From JAYODZ01 sp965662735 (lineage in GTDB: Bacteria; Pseudomonadota; Alphaproteobacteria; RS24): a stretch of DNA of 64,000 bases. Made by a program: the position numbers and the translations under genes. The stretch spans positions 1 to 64,000 of the forward strand of contig CBFIIU010000007.1 in NCBI GenBank assembly GCA_965662735.1. Direction: 5' to 3'. Positions within the stretch are counted from its first letter, which is position 1, and every line of letters starts with the position of its first letter. This document shows, piece by piece, positions 52,429 to 60,727 of the stretch. The notes under the pieces were generated by a model, which had not been told where the DNA came from, made no database searches, and saw only the letters and a list, made by a program, of their open reading frames with translations.

Positions 52429-53778
52429 ATGATTAAACGAATTTTAATTGCCAATCGTGGCGAAATTGCCCTTCGCGTTATTCGCGCCTGTCGGGAAATG
52501 GGCATTGAGAGTGTTGCCATTCACTCCACAGTCGATGCCAATGCTATGCATGTTCGCCTCGCAGATCATAGCGTATGCGTGGGGCCCGCTGCCTCTGCAC
52601 AAAGCTATTTGAGCATTCCCGCGATTATCGCCGCGTGCGAAATCACGCAAGCGGATGCGGTCCATCCCGGTTACGGCTTTTTGTCCGAGAATGCAAAATT
52701 TGCCGACATACTTGACGCACATGGCATTACCTTTATCGGACCAACGGCCGAGCATATTCGGGTCATGGGTGATAAAATTGCCGCCAAGGATACAGCCATT
52801 CGACTAGGCATTCCCGTCGTGCCCGGCTCGGATGGGGCGGTCAACTCGGTCGATGAAGCTAAACGCGTTGCCCATGAAATGGGCTATCCCGTCTTAATTA
52901 AAGCCGCCTCTGGCGGCGGCGGGCGCGGTATGAAAATTGCGCTGAATTCAGCAGGCATTAAAGAGGCCTATGAAACAGCGCGTTCAGAGGCGCGTTCAGC
53001 CTTTGGCGATGACGCCGTCTATATTGAGAAATATCTCGAAAAGCCGCGCCATATTGAAATTCAGGTTGTTTGCGACACCCATGGCAATGCAGTTCACTTA
53101 GGTGAGCGCGACTGCTCGCTGCAACGCCGCCATCAAAAAGTACTTGAAGAGGCCCCCTCGAGTGTCCTTTCCGCCACCCAACGTGCCGAGATTGGCGATA
53201 TTGTCGTGAAGGCCATGAAGGGTCTTGGCTATCGCGGTGTGGGTACGATTGAGTTCCTCTACGAAAATAATGAGTTTTATTTCATTGAAATGAACACACG
53301 CCTGCAAGTCGAGCATCCCGTTACCGAGATGATCACTGGCATTGATTTGGTGCAAGAACAAATCAAAATTGCCGATGGGCACGCCTTAAGCTTCACGCAA
53401 GACGACATCCAAATTTCAGGTCATGCCATTGAATGCCGCATCAATGCCGAAAACGCTCAGACATTTCGTCCCTCGCCCGGCACTATTACAACCTATCACC
53501 CGCCTGGCGGATTGGGCGCGCGGATCGACAGTGCTGTGTATTCGGGCTATGCCATCCCACCCTATTACGACAGTTTAATCGGGAAACTTATCGTGCACGG
53601 CGCCGATCGCGAGCAATGCCTGCGGCGCCTCGATCGTTGCCTCGATGAATTTGTTGTCGATGGGGTCGAAACCACACTTCCCTTATTTAAACGACTGATT
53701 GAAAACGACGCGTTCCGCGCCGCTGATTATGATATTCACTGGCTCGAGCATTTCCTTGAGGATGGGAGCACCGAGTAA
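52429..53778 (+). CDS. accC: biotin carboxylase subunit of acetyl-CoA carboxylase
   Basis: A 449-residue ATP-grasp enzyme. KRILIANRGEIALRVIRAC starts the biotin-carboxylase N-domain. The Gly-rich ATP loop is KAASGGGGRGM near residue 160, and EMNTRLQVEHPVTE near 288 holds catalytic residues. Length is that of standalone AccC. It carboxylates biotin on AccB using ATP and bicarbonate. It sits 2 bases after accB and 3 bases before aat. Confidence 0.97.
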   Translation: MIKRILIANRGEIALRVIRACREMGIESVAIHSTVDANAMHVRLADHSVCVGPAASAQSYLSIPAIIAACEITQADAVHPGYGFLSENAKFADILDAHGITFIGPTAEHIRVMGDKIAAKDTAIRLGIPVVPGSDGAVNSVDEAKRVAHEMGYPVLIKAASGGGGRGMKIALNSAGIKEAYETARSEARSAFGDDAVYIEKYLEKPRHIEIQVVCDTHGNAVHLGERDCSLQRRHQKVLEEAPSSVLSATQRAEIGDIVVKAMKGLGYRGVGTIEFLYENNEFYFIEMNTRLQVEHPVTEMITGIDLVQEQIKIADGHALSFTQDDIQISGHAIECRINAENAQTFRPSPGTITTYHPPGGLGARIDSAVYSGYAIPPYYDSLIGKLIVHGADREQCLRRLDRCLDEFVVDGVETTLPLFKRLIENDAFRAADYDIHWLEHFLEDGSTE

Positions 53779-53781
53779 GCC

Positions 53782-54444
53782 TTGGGTGCACCGCCTTACG
53801 CCCTCAATCCGATCGATTTGCTCGCCGCCTATGCCAGCGGCATTTTTCCGATGGCCGAGTCCGTCAAGGATGATGAGGTTTTTTGGGTCGATCCCGATTA
53901 TCGCGGCATTCTTCCCCTCCACGCGTTTCATCTCCCACGGCGCCTAAAGCGTCGACTACGTCAAAAACCTTTTCGCGTAACTATTAATTCTGATTTTGAG
54001 GGCACTATGCGCGCCTGCCAAGCCCCCACGGCCAACCGGCCTGAGAGCTGGATTAATGAGACAATTCTGCACGCCTATACCGAGCTGCACATGATGGGGC
54101 ACGCTCATAGCATTGAATGCTATCAAGACGAGGAGTTGGTGGGGGGCCTCTATGGCGTCAGTTTAGCGGGCGCTTTTTTTGGGGAGAGCATGTTCTCCCG
54201 CGCGACCGATGCGAGCAAAATTGCCCTTACATATTTAGTCGCGCGCCTGAAGCATGGAGGATTTTCATTGCTCGACTGCCAGTTTAAAACCGACCATCTG
54301 GCCCAATTTGGTGTCGTTGAAGTGCCGCGCGGGCGCTATCACACCGGTTTACAAACAGCGCTCGAAAAGCCTGGAAATATTTATTCGCTTCCCGAATATA
54401 TATCGCCAGAGGAAGTTCTGCAGATTATTGGCCAGACATCGTGA
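53782..54444 (+). CDS. aat: leucyl/phenylalanyl-tRNA-protein transferase
   Basis: A 220-residue Aat. AYASGIFPMAES near residue 15, FWVDPDYRGILPL near 33, the ETILHAYTELHMMGHAHSIE region (cited as YTELHMMGHAHSIE) near 100 and GGLYGVSLAGAFFGESMFSR, seen as GAFFGESMFSR near 128, are conserved. It adds Leu or Phe to N-terminal Lys/Arg of proteins for ClpS/ClpAP degradation. The start is TTG at 53782, 3 bases after accC; no ATG fits. Its 3' end overlaps the opposing DUF2155 gene by 64 bases. Confidence 0.94.
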   Translation: MGAPPYALNPIDLLAAYASGIFPMAESVKDDEVFWVDPDYRGILPLHAFHLPRRLKRRLRQKPFRVTINSDFEGTMRACQAPTANRPESWINETILHAYTELHMMGHAHSIECYQDEELVGGLYGVSLAGAFFGESMFSRATDASKIALTYLVARLKHGGFSLLDCQFKTDHLAQFGVVEVPRGRYHTGLQTALEKPGNIYSLPEYISPEEVLQIIGQTS

Positions 54445-55070
54445 ATGGGATGCTCGAGCGCATGCATGCCAGGGCTTGACGCAAACATCCATCCTGTAAA
54501 TAAACGGCGGGAGACCCCATCGCGCTCTTCATCAATTTCAAGAAAGGCGCTGGTCTCGGGAGGCGCTTCGGGCGGAGCCGTCTTGCAGCTTCGCATCGTC
54601 AAGGTGAGGCGTCCCAGTTTAATAGGCTCATTGATCGGCAAGCGAATAATACCTGTTCGCGCCGTCACCTTATCCAGGGTTTTAAATGTACCAATCAGAT
54701 CGAGCGGAATGGCACTGAGGCCATCGGGCCGATCCACTTGAAGCACTGGCACATTGATCACGGAAGACGGATCATCTTGGGTCGGCGCCGTCAAATCCGG
54801 CAGGACATTCGGTGCTGTATTTGGTGACGCTGAGGGGAAACCAGTGCGTCCTTGGCCCAAGAGCGGCGGAGCCTGCGGCTGATCCAAGAGCGGCGGAGCC
54901 TGCGGCTGGTCCAAGAGCGGTGGAGCCTCTTGCGCCGCGAGGGGCTCGGCCCACAGAGCCGCCAATGCTATGGCGAAACTCAGGACCCGCAAATGGGCTC
55001 CACGCCTGAAGGCCCGACCGCCGCGTGAAGAAACCCGGTCGATGCCCCCGTCAGCTTTATTCCGACGCAT
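54381..55070 (-). CDS. DUF2155 domain protein
   Basis: A 229-residue exported protein. A signal sequence (about residues 28-47, ending PLAAQEA) is followed by an APPLLDQPQ repeat block, a linker and the DUF2155 domain (about 125-229) with FKTLDKVTARTG, RLTLTMRSCKT, RLFTGWMFASSPG and HPIHDVWPIICR. Function unknown; the gene is a regular neighbour of aat and mlaD in alphaproteobacteria. GTG at 55073 precedes the ATG directly. The 5' end overlaps mlaD by 14 bases and the 3' end overlaps aat on the other strand. Confidence 0.88.
   Translation of the reverse strand: MRRNKADGGIDRVSSRGGRAFRRGAHLRVLSFAIALAALWAEPLAAQEAPPLLDQPQAPPLLDQPQAPPLLGQGRTGFPSASPNTAPNVLPDLTAPTQDDPSSVINVPVLQVDRPDGLSAIPLDLIGTFKTLDKVTARTGIIRLPINEPIKLGRLTLTMRSCKTAPPEAPPETSAFLEIDEERDGVSRRLFTGWMFASSPGMHALEHPIHDVWPIICRTSSGDIYSGSE
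54857..54929 (-). repeat. 27-bp repeats coding APPLLDQPQ
   Basis: Units at 54857-54883 and 54884-54910, nearly identical, plus a partial third (54911-54929), all within the DUF2155 gene just after the signal peptide. Confidence 0.9.
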
Positions 55071-55509
55071 CACCAGCGCTAAACATGGCCTGACTGATCA
55101 AGCTGATCAAATCGACCGAGCCTTGAGTATATAAAATTTCTCCGCCTTCTTCGAGGGACAAGTCGCTCCCGCCTGGCACGAGCGAAATATAGTTGCCCCC
55201 AAGCAGACCCTCGCTAGTAATTTTAGCACTGGTGTCATCGGGCAGCTTCAATGCCGAGTCGATTGCCATAGAGACCTTAGCGCTAAATGTATCGGGATCT
55301 AACGCCAAAGACATGACCGTTCCCACTTTTACACCTGAGAGACGTACATCACTGCCCACGGTCAGCCCATCAACGCGATCAAAAGCAGCGCTGACACGCA
55401 ATTGGTCATCGCTATCCCCTTCGGTCACGGAATAGCCATAAACCAAGAAAGTGATGGCAATGACCAACACAATAGCGCCAACGAGGGTCTCTACTAGATT
55501 TTCTCTCAT
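55057..55509 (-). CDS. mlaD: MlaD-type lipid-binding MCE protein
   Basis: A 150-residue protein with one N-terminal membrane anchor (about 7-27) and an MCE domain (about 38-115): FDRVDGLTVGSDVRLSGVKVG in part (DGLTVGSDVRLSGV) and LLGGNYISLVPG. MlaD hexamers bind phospholipid for transport between inner and outer membrane. Other mla genes are not here; in alphaproteobacteria this mlaD is commonly apart, next to the NDUFA12 gene, as here (15 bases after it). Confidence 0.92.
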   Translation of the reverse strand: MRENLVETLVGAIVLVIAITFLVYGYSVTEGDSDDQLRVSAAFDRVDGLTVGSDVRLSGVKVGTVMSLALDPDTFSAKVSMAIDSALKLPDDTSAKITSEGLLGGNYISLVPGGSDLSLEEGGEILYTQGSVDLISLISQAMFSAGDASE

Positions 55510-55524
55510 ATCATTGATCCGAGT

Positions 55525-55905
55525 TTATTCTGGCCGCCAGGCATCATAGCCATCAGGATATTGAACCGCTTCATCATGGCCACGAGGCCGATGCGCGGAT
55601 GACGTGCCTGTTGGATTGATTTGATGCGGCTTGAACCATTTACGCCCCGCTTCGCCAGAGGGCGGCAGGTCAACGGTATAGTGCAACCAACCATGCCATT
55701 CGGCTGGCACACGGCTCGCTTCGACATCGCCATTATACACAACCCAGCGACGCGGCTTGCCATTTATGCTGCGCCCAGCCTTATCCTCGAAATAACGATT
55801 ACCTTGCTGATCCTCACCAACCACACGGCCCCGCAAAACCGTATGTAACCAAACACCCAGGGTTTGGCTGTGCCACCAGGTAAATACCATTTTCAGAAAA
55901 TTCAT
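55525..55905 (-). CDS. NADH:ubiquinone oxidoreductase accessory protein, NDUFA12 family
   Basis: A 126-residue protein similar to the mitochondrial complex I subunit NDUFA12 (B17.2). GNRYFEDK near residue 42, RRWVVYNGDVEASRVPAEWHGWLH, cited as RWVVYNG and PAEWHGWLH, near 55-75 are family marks. In alphaproteobacteria it is a supernumerary complex I subunit or assembly factor. ATG at 55905 with GGGGA is preferred over 55917. It is head of the NDUFA12, mlaD, DUF2155 run. Confidence 0.93.
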   Translation of the reverse strand: MNFLKMVFTWWHSQTLGVWLHTVLRGRVVGEDQQGNRYFEDKAGRSINGKPRRWVVYNGDVEASRVPAEWHGWLHYTVDLPPSGEAGRKWFKPHQINPTGTSSAHRPRGHDEAVQYPDGYDAWRPE

Positions 55906-56064
55906 TGACGTCCCCATTTGGTCATCATGTTACTTATTTCAGCCAGTATCGCACTGGTTTCGTGTCGCGTCTAGATATTGCGTCCTGCCAGGTGCACAGA
56001 TGTTGCGCACCAAGCGTTCTTTAATCGCGCTCAGCGCGCATTTCTCCGCTTAAGAACCAAGCGC

Positions 56065-57873
56065 TTAAGAGCCGCTGGCCTTAGGGGCGCCTTCTAATTG
56101 TTTTTCGGCGGCGGGCGCCAGGCGAATATGCAATTCACGCAATTGTTCGTTCGATGCAGGCGCCGGCGCTTTCATCATCAAATCCTCGGCCTGTTGGTTC
56201 ATCGGGAACGCCACAACCTCGCGTAGATTCTCTTCCCCTGCCAATAACATCACAATGCGGTCAACACCGGGAGCAATGCCTCCATGTGGCGGCGCCCCAT
56301 AGCGGAAAGCGTTGAGCATACCCCCAAAGCGGCTTTCCACCTCATCGGCTCCATATCCAGCAATTTCAAATGCTTTGAGCATGATATCAGGTTGATGGTT
56401 TCGGATGGCGCCCGATGATAATTCGATACCATTACACACGATATCATATTGATACCCCTTGATCGACAAGGGATCTTGGCTTTCCAGCGCCTCCATCCCA
56501 CCTTGTGGCATGGAGAAAGGATTATGGGAGAAATCAATTTTCTTCAGCTTATCGTCATACTCATACATCGGAAAGTCGACAATCCAACAAAACGCGAATT
56601 GATCGGCATCGATTAAGTTGAGATCCATCCCCACTTTGACCCGAGCGCGACCGGCAAAATCTGCAAAAGTTTTAGGGACACCCGCACAGAAAAAGACAGC
56701 ATCTCCGTCCCCAAGGCCCAATTGGGCTTGCAGGGCTGCGGTGCGCTCTGGACCAATATTTTTTGCAACGGGTCCCGCACCTTCTCCATCTCGGAAGAAT
56801 ATGTAGCCCAAGCCCGCTTGCCCTTCGCCTTGCGCCCAATTATTCATGCGATCGCAAAACGCCCGATTACCGCCCGTGGGAGCAGGGATCGCCCAGATCT
56901 CGACCTCGGGGTCTTTCTCGATCATGCCCGCAAAAACTTTGAACCCCGAACCAGCAAAGTGGTCGGTGACGTTTTGCATCTCCAATGGGATGCGCAAATC
57001 GGGCTTGTCTGACCCATATTTACGGATGGCCTCATCATACGGAATTCTGGGGAAGCTCTGTGAAACCCGTTTTCCTTGCGCAAATTCGACGAATAGATCC
57101 CGCAAAACCGGTTCAACGGCCTGGAAAACGTCTTCTTGCGTGACAAAGCTCATTTCAATGTCGAGCTGATAAAACTCACCCGGCGAACGATCGGCCCGCG
57201 CATCCTCATCGCGGAAACACGGTGCAATTTGAAAATAGCGATCAAAGCCGGCCACCATGAGCAATTGCTTGAATTGTTGAGGCGCTTGCGGCAGAGCATA
57301 AAATTTTCCGGGATGCATCCGCGATGGAACCAAAAAGTCGCGTGCACCCTCTGGGCTTGACGCCGTCAAAATCGGGGTTTGGTATTCGGTGAAACCGCTA
57401 TTGATCATCCGCTGGCGCAGCGACGAAATAATTTGCGACCGCAAAACAATATTGCGGTGCAAGGTCTCGCGTCGGAGATCTAAAAAACGGTAGGTGAGGC
57501 GAATATCCTCAGGATAGCTGGGCTCGCCAAACACAGGTAATGGTAGATCTTGGGCCTCAGACAGGCATTCAAGAGCGCTGATATAGACCTCAACATCGCC
57601 CGTCGCCAGATTGAGGTTGCGGGCATCTTCAGCGCGCGCGACCACGCGCCCTTCAATCCGAATAACGCTCTCCGCACGCAACCGCTCGGCGATAGCAAAA
57701 TCTTTGTTTTCGGGCTCTAAAACCAATTGGGTCAAGCCATAATGGTCGCGCAAATCGATAAATAACAGCCCACCGTGATCACGTTTCCGGTGAACCCAGC
57801 CCGATAGCCGGACTGTTTTATCAATATCCTCTGAGCGCAAATCACCACAACGATGGGAGCGATATTCGTGCAT
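56065..57873 (-). CDS. aspS: aspartyl-tRNA synthetase
   Basis: A 602-residue class II synthetase. An N-terminal OB-fold anticodon domain (about 1-105), catalytic motifs with RDEDARADRSPGEFYQLD (as DEDARADR) near residue 215, the bacterial GAD insert (about 300-410) and motif 3 GGIAPGVDRIVMLL near 525. Position 33 in the anticodon domain is His (KRDHGG); from memory this His, instead of Leu, goes with non-discriminating AspRS that also charges tRNA-Asn. ATG at 57873 follows GAAGAGG. Divergent from rnd. Confidence 0.95.
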   Translation of the reverse strand: MHEYRSHRCGDLRSEDIDKTVRLSGWVHRKRDHGGLLFIDLRDHYGLTQLVLEPENKDFAIAERLRAESVIRIEGRVVARAEDARNLNLATGDVEVYISALECLSEAQDLPLPVFGEPSYPEDIRLTYRFLDLRRETLHRNIVLRSQIISSLRQRMINSGFTEYQTPILTASSPEGARDFLVPSRMHPGKFYALPQAPQQFKQLLMVAGFDRYFQIAPCFRDEDARADRSPGEFYQLDIEMSFVTQEDVFQAVEPVLRDLFVEFAQGKRVSQSFPRIPYDEAIRKYGSDKPDLRIPLEMQNVTDHFAGSGFKVFAGMIEKDPEVEIWAIPAPTGGNRAFCDRMNNWAQGEGQAGLGYIFFRDGEGAGPVAKNIGPERTAALQAQLGLGDGDAVFFCAGVPKTFADFAGRARVKVGMDLNLIDADQFAFCWIVDFPMYEYDDKLKKIDFSHNPFSMPQGGMEALESQDPLSIKGYQYDIVCNGIELSSGAIRNHQPDIMLKAFEIAGYGADEVESRFGGMLNAFRYGAPPHGGIAPGVDRIVMLLAGEENLREVVAFPMNQQAEDLMMKAPAPASNEQLRELHIRLAPAAEKQLEGAPKASGS

Positions 57874-57983
57874 GGTCAACCTCTTCAACCCGTTTGAGGG
57901 GAAAACACACCGCTTCCTGCCAAAAGTCAAGCTCAAGGCGCTAAAAAGGCGACAAGCTGCTCGGGCTCGTGTATAAGCCCAGC

Positions 57984-59135
57984 ATGGAGTTAATACGTAG
58001 CACTGAAGCGCTCGCGTCTTTGTGTCAAAGCCTCGTCACGCACCCTTACATCACGGTGGACACAGAGTTCATCCGGGAAACGACTTTTTGGCCACAGCTT
58101 TGCCTCATTCAAATCGGCTATGAAGGCTCGGGATATTTAATCGACCCTCTAGCGGAAGGGATGGATCTCAGCCCATTTTTCGAAATTTTAGCTCATCCGA
58201 AGATCGTTAAGGTGATGCACGGTTGCCGCCAAGACATTGAAATTTTCTACAAGCTGTCTGGCATTATTCCGCAGCCCTTATTTGACACCCAAATAGCCGC
58301 AATGGCCTGCGGCTTTGGCGATGCGGTGAGCTATGAAAATCTGATCCGCAAAACGGTCAATGTGCGCATTGATAAGGGACCACGATTTACCGATTGGAGC
58401 CGCCGCCCCTTAACCGACGCGCAATTAACTTACGCCTTAAGTGACGTAACGCATTTGTGCAAAGCCTATACGCATTTACAAGAGATGCTAGCGCTCAAAG
58501 ATCGGATGCATTGGCTCGAAGAAGAAATGTCGGTTCTCATTAATCCGGAAACCTACGCTCAATCGCCTGATCAAGCCTGGCGTCGCCTCAAAATGGTCGA
58601 TAAACGCTCCCGTGTCTTGGGGGTATTGGTCGCGGTCGCCGAATGGCGCGAACAGCTCGCACAAGAGCGCGATGTTCCGAGAAGTCGAATTCTCAAAGAC
58701 GAGGCCATTCGAGAAATTGCCCTACAAGGCCCGCGCGATGTGGCCGCCCTATCCCGCCTGCGCTCGATTCCCAAAGGCTTTGAAAATAGTCGTCAATCGA
58801 CAGACTTATTGGCCGCGATTGAGCGTGGATTAGCGGCCGACCCCAGCGAACTCCCCAAAATTCAGCAACCGGCTGATAACCGGCCGGGCATCGGGCCGCT
58901 TGTTGAACTCCTCAAAGTTTTGCTCAAGCAAAGATGCGACGCGTGCGATGTTGCTCCAAAATTGATCGCAAATGTCTCTGACCTTGAACGTATCGCCAGT
59001 GATGACGCCCCCAATGTGGCCGCCCTCAAAGGTTGGCGACACGAAGTCTTTGGTCAATATGCCATTGATCTTAAATCGGGAAAATTAGCTCTCGCCTGCG
59101 AGGAGGATCGGGTGATCTTAATTCGTCAGAATTGA
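57984..59135 (+). CDS. rnd: ribonuclease D
   Basis: A 383-residue 3'-5' exoribonuclease. The DEDD motifs are TVDTEF near residue 29, HGCRQDIEIF near 83 and the third region with LTDAQLTYALSDVTHL near 150 (Tyr and Asp of Exo III). HRDC domains follow (about 205-375). It trims tRNA 3' ends and other stable RNAs. GTG at 57969 is a possible earlier start. It converges with ppx 20 bases away. Confidence 0.95.
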   Translation: MELIRSTEALASLCQSLVTHPYITVDTEFIRETTFWPQLCLIQIGYEGSGYLIDPLAEGMDLSPFFEILAHPKIVKVMHGCRQDIEIFYKLSGIIPQPLFDTQIAAMACGFGDAVSYENLIRKTVNVRIDKGPRFTDWSRRPLTDAQLTYALSDVTHLCKAYTHLQEMLALKDRMHWLEEEMSVLINPETYAQSPDQAWRRLKMVDKRSRVLGVLVAVAEWREQLAQERDVPRSRILKDEAIREIALQGPRDVAALSRLRSIPKGFENSRQSTDLLAAIERGLAADPSELPKIQQPADNRPGIGPLVELLKVLLKQRCDACDVAPKLIANVSDLERIASDDAPNVAALKGWRHEVFGQYAIDLKSGKLALACEEDRVILIRQN

Positions 59136-59155
59136 TCGCGCGCGCTTTACACACA

Positions 59156-60682
59156 TTATCGACGAATTTCAGCCTGAAGCCCCATCGCTTGGCTCAACTT
59201 GGCCAGACGGTTTTCAATAATAGGCGCGTATAGATCTTGCCGCGTATGGCGCATATCGAGCACCAAGCGGTTACCTTTTCGTTTCAAGCTCGTCTGTTTC
59301 AAAATACCTGGTAAAGACGCCGATAGTGAGTGAGCCAATCGGAAGGCTAGACCCAACATCTTACCCAGCCGCGCCGCCTCGGCATGCATCGGTAAATGAC
59401 CCAAAATGATGGGGTCTTCATTGATCTCATGGCGATAGGCCAACGCATAGGCCATGAGCAGGCGGCCGCGGTGACATATCCCATTAAAAGGCGCCTTCAG
59501 CACCAAGCCAGAGGCGAGTTCAGCGCGAGAATTGGGGTGCATCGACCAAGCAATATCCGATACCAAACAGGCCGCGACACGGTAGCGATCATTATCGGGG
59601 CTCTGATCACTTTCTGAAAAAATGTGATCCGTCCACATGCTCAATTCATGCCCATAGTCAGCGGACTTACACATGCGTTCGGCCATTTCCTCACACGCCA
59701 AAAGCAACGGATCAACGGCGCGGTCTTTATCCTTAAGCATGCTGAACAAAACGCCCTCGCGAACACCTGTCGAGGACACAATCAGGCTCTCTGGTGCTGC
59801 AAAATCACATAAAATGCGCAGAATTTTTGCCGCCACCGGCAAGGCTTCGCGCCGCGACCGAGAGGCCTGCGTGAGATCAAATGTATTCTGCTTTTCCGCC
59901 TTAGCCATTGACGTCAAAAATGCTTTTATGTCGCCTGATGTCGGCACACGATATTGATGCAAGACGTCGAGCTCATAGCCAATATGGGCCATGTGAACGC
60001 GCATCAGATTGCGCCATGCCCCGCCCACCATATAAAGAGGCTGGTCTCGAACCTCGCTAAGCCAGTCAACCTCCTTCAAATGCGCCTTAATCATCGATGA
60101 CATTTTCGACGGGTTCGTCCGACATGTTTCTGAAACAGTAAGAACCCCCAATGGCAAGGTCGTCGACTTCACCACCTCACTATTTTCGACATGCGCGAGC
60201 TCGAGGCTTCCTCCCCCGAGATCGGCCACTAAGCCATGCACGTGAGGAATGGCGTGCATCACGCCGCGTGCCGATAATTGGGCTTCCTCCTCGCCAGCAA
60301 GAACCCGCACCGGCGCTTTTAGGATTTTCTCCGCCGCCAATGTGAATGCTTCTCGATTTTCCGCATCGCGCACCGCGGCAGTTGCAAAAACCGCGAGCTT
60401 CTTAATGCCAAGCTGATCAGCAATGGCCCGAAACCGCGAAAACGTGGCCATAGCGTGGGTATAATAGGCCCCCTCAATTCGCCCAGTCGCAGTGACGCTA
60501 ATCCCGAGACGGCAAAAGGCCCGTTCATTGAATATCGGCAAGGGCGTCCGTGTTGACCCACTATAGCCCACCAAACGCACAGAGTTCGATCCAATGTCCA
60601 ACACGCCGATCGGAGATTGGGGATTTACCGGCCCAATCCGCCTTAAAATGCGGGCCAGCCGAGCCGTCCTTGATTTACGCAT
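59156..60682 (-). CDS. ppx: exopolyphosphatase / Ppx-GppA phosphatase
   Basis: A 508-residue actin-fold phosphatase. The phosphate-1 motif VLDIGSNSVRLV near residue 28, the catalytic EEEAQLSARG near 133 and the second nucleotide motif VADLGGGSLELAHV near 150 are present, with LPLGVLTVSE near 177. A C-terminal HD-like helical part extends from about 310. It hydrolyses polyphosphate ends or pppGpp. It lies 45 bases after ppk on the same strand, so polyphosphate making and breaking are linked here. Confidence 0.95.
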   Translation of the reverse strand: MRKSRTARLARILRRIGPVNPQSPIGVLDIGSNSVRLVGYSGSTRTPLPIFNERAFCRLGISVTATGRIEGAYYTHAMATFSRFRAIADQLGIKKLAVFATAAVRDAENREAFTLAAEKILKAPVRVLAGEEEAQLSARGVMHAIPHVHGLVADLGGGSLELAHVENSEVVKSTTLPLGVLTVSETCRTNPSKMSSMIKAHLKEVDWLSEVRDQPLYMVGGAWRNLMRVHMAHIGYELDVLHQYRVPTSGDIKAFLTSMAKAEKQNTFDLTQASRSRREALPVAAKILRILCDFAAPESLIVSSTGVREGVLFSMLKDKDRAVDPLLLACEEMAERMCKSADYGHELSMWTDHIFSESDQSPDNDRYRVAACLVSDIAWSMHPNSRAELASGLVLKAPFNGICHRGRLLMAYALAYRHEINEDPIILGHLPMHAEAARLGKMLGLAFRLAHSLSASLPGILKQTSLKRKGNRLVLDMRHTRQDLYAPIIENRLAKLSQAMGLQAEIRR

Positions 60683-60727
60683 TATGATTTTCCCGATCTT
60701 GTGATTTTCTGGTCAGCCGCGCTGCCA

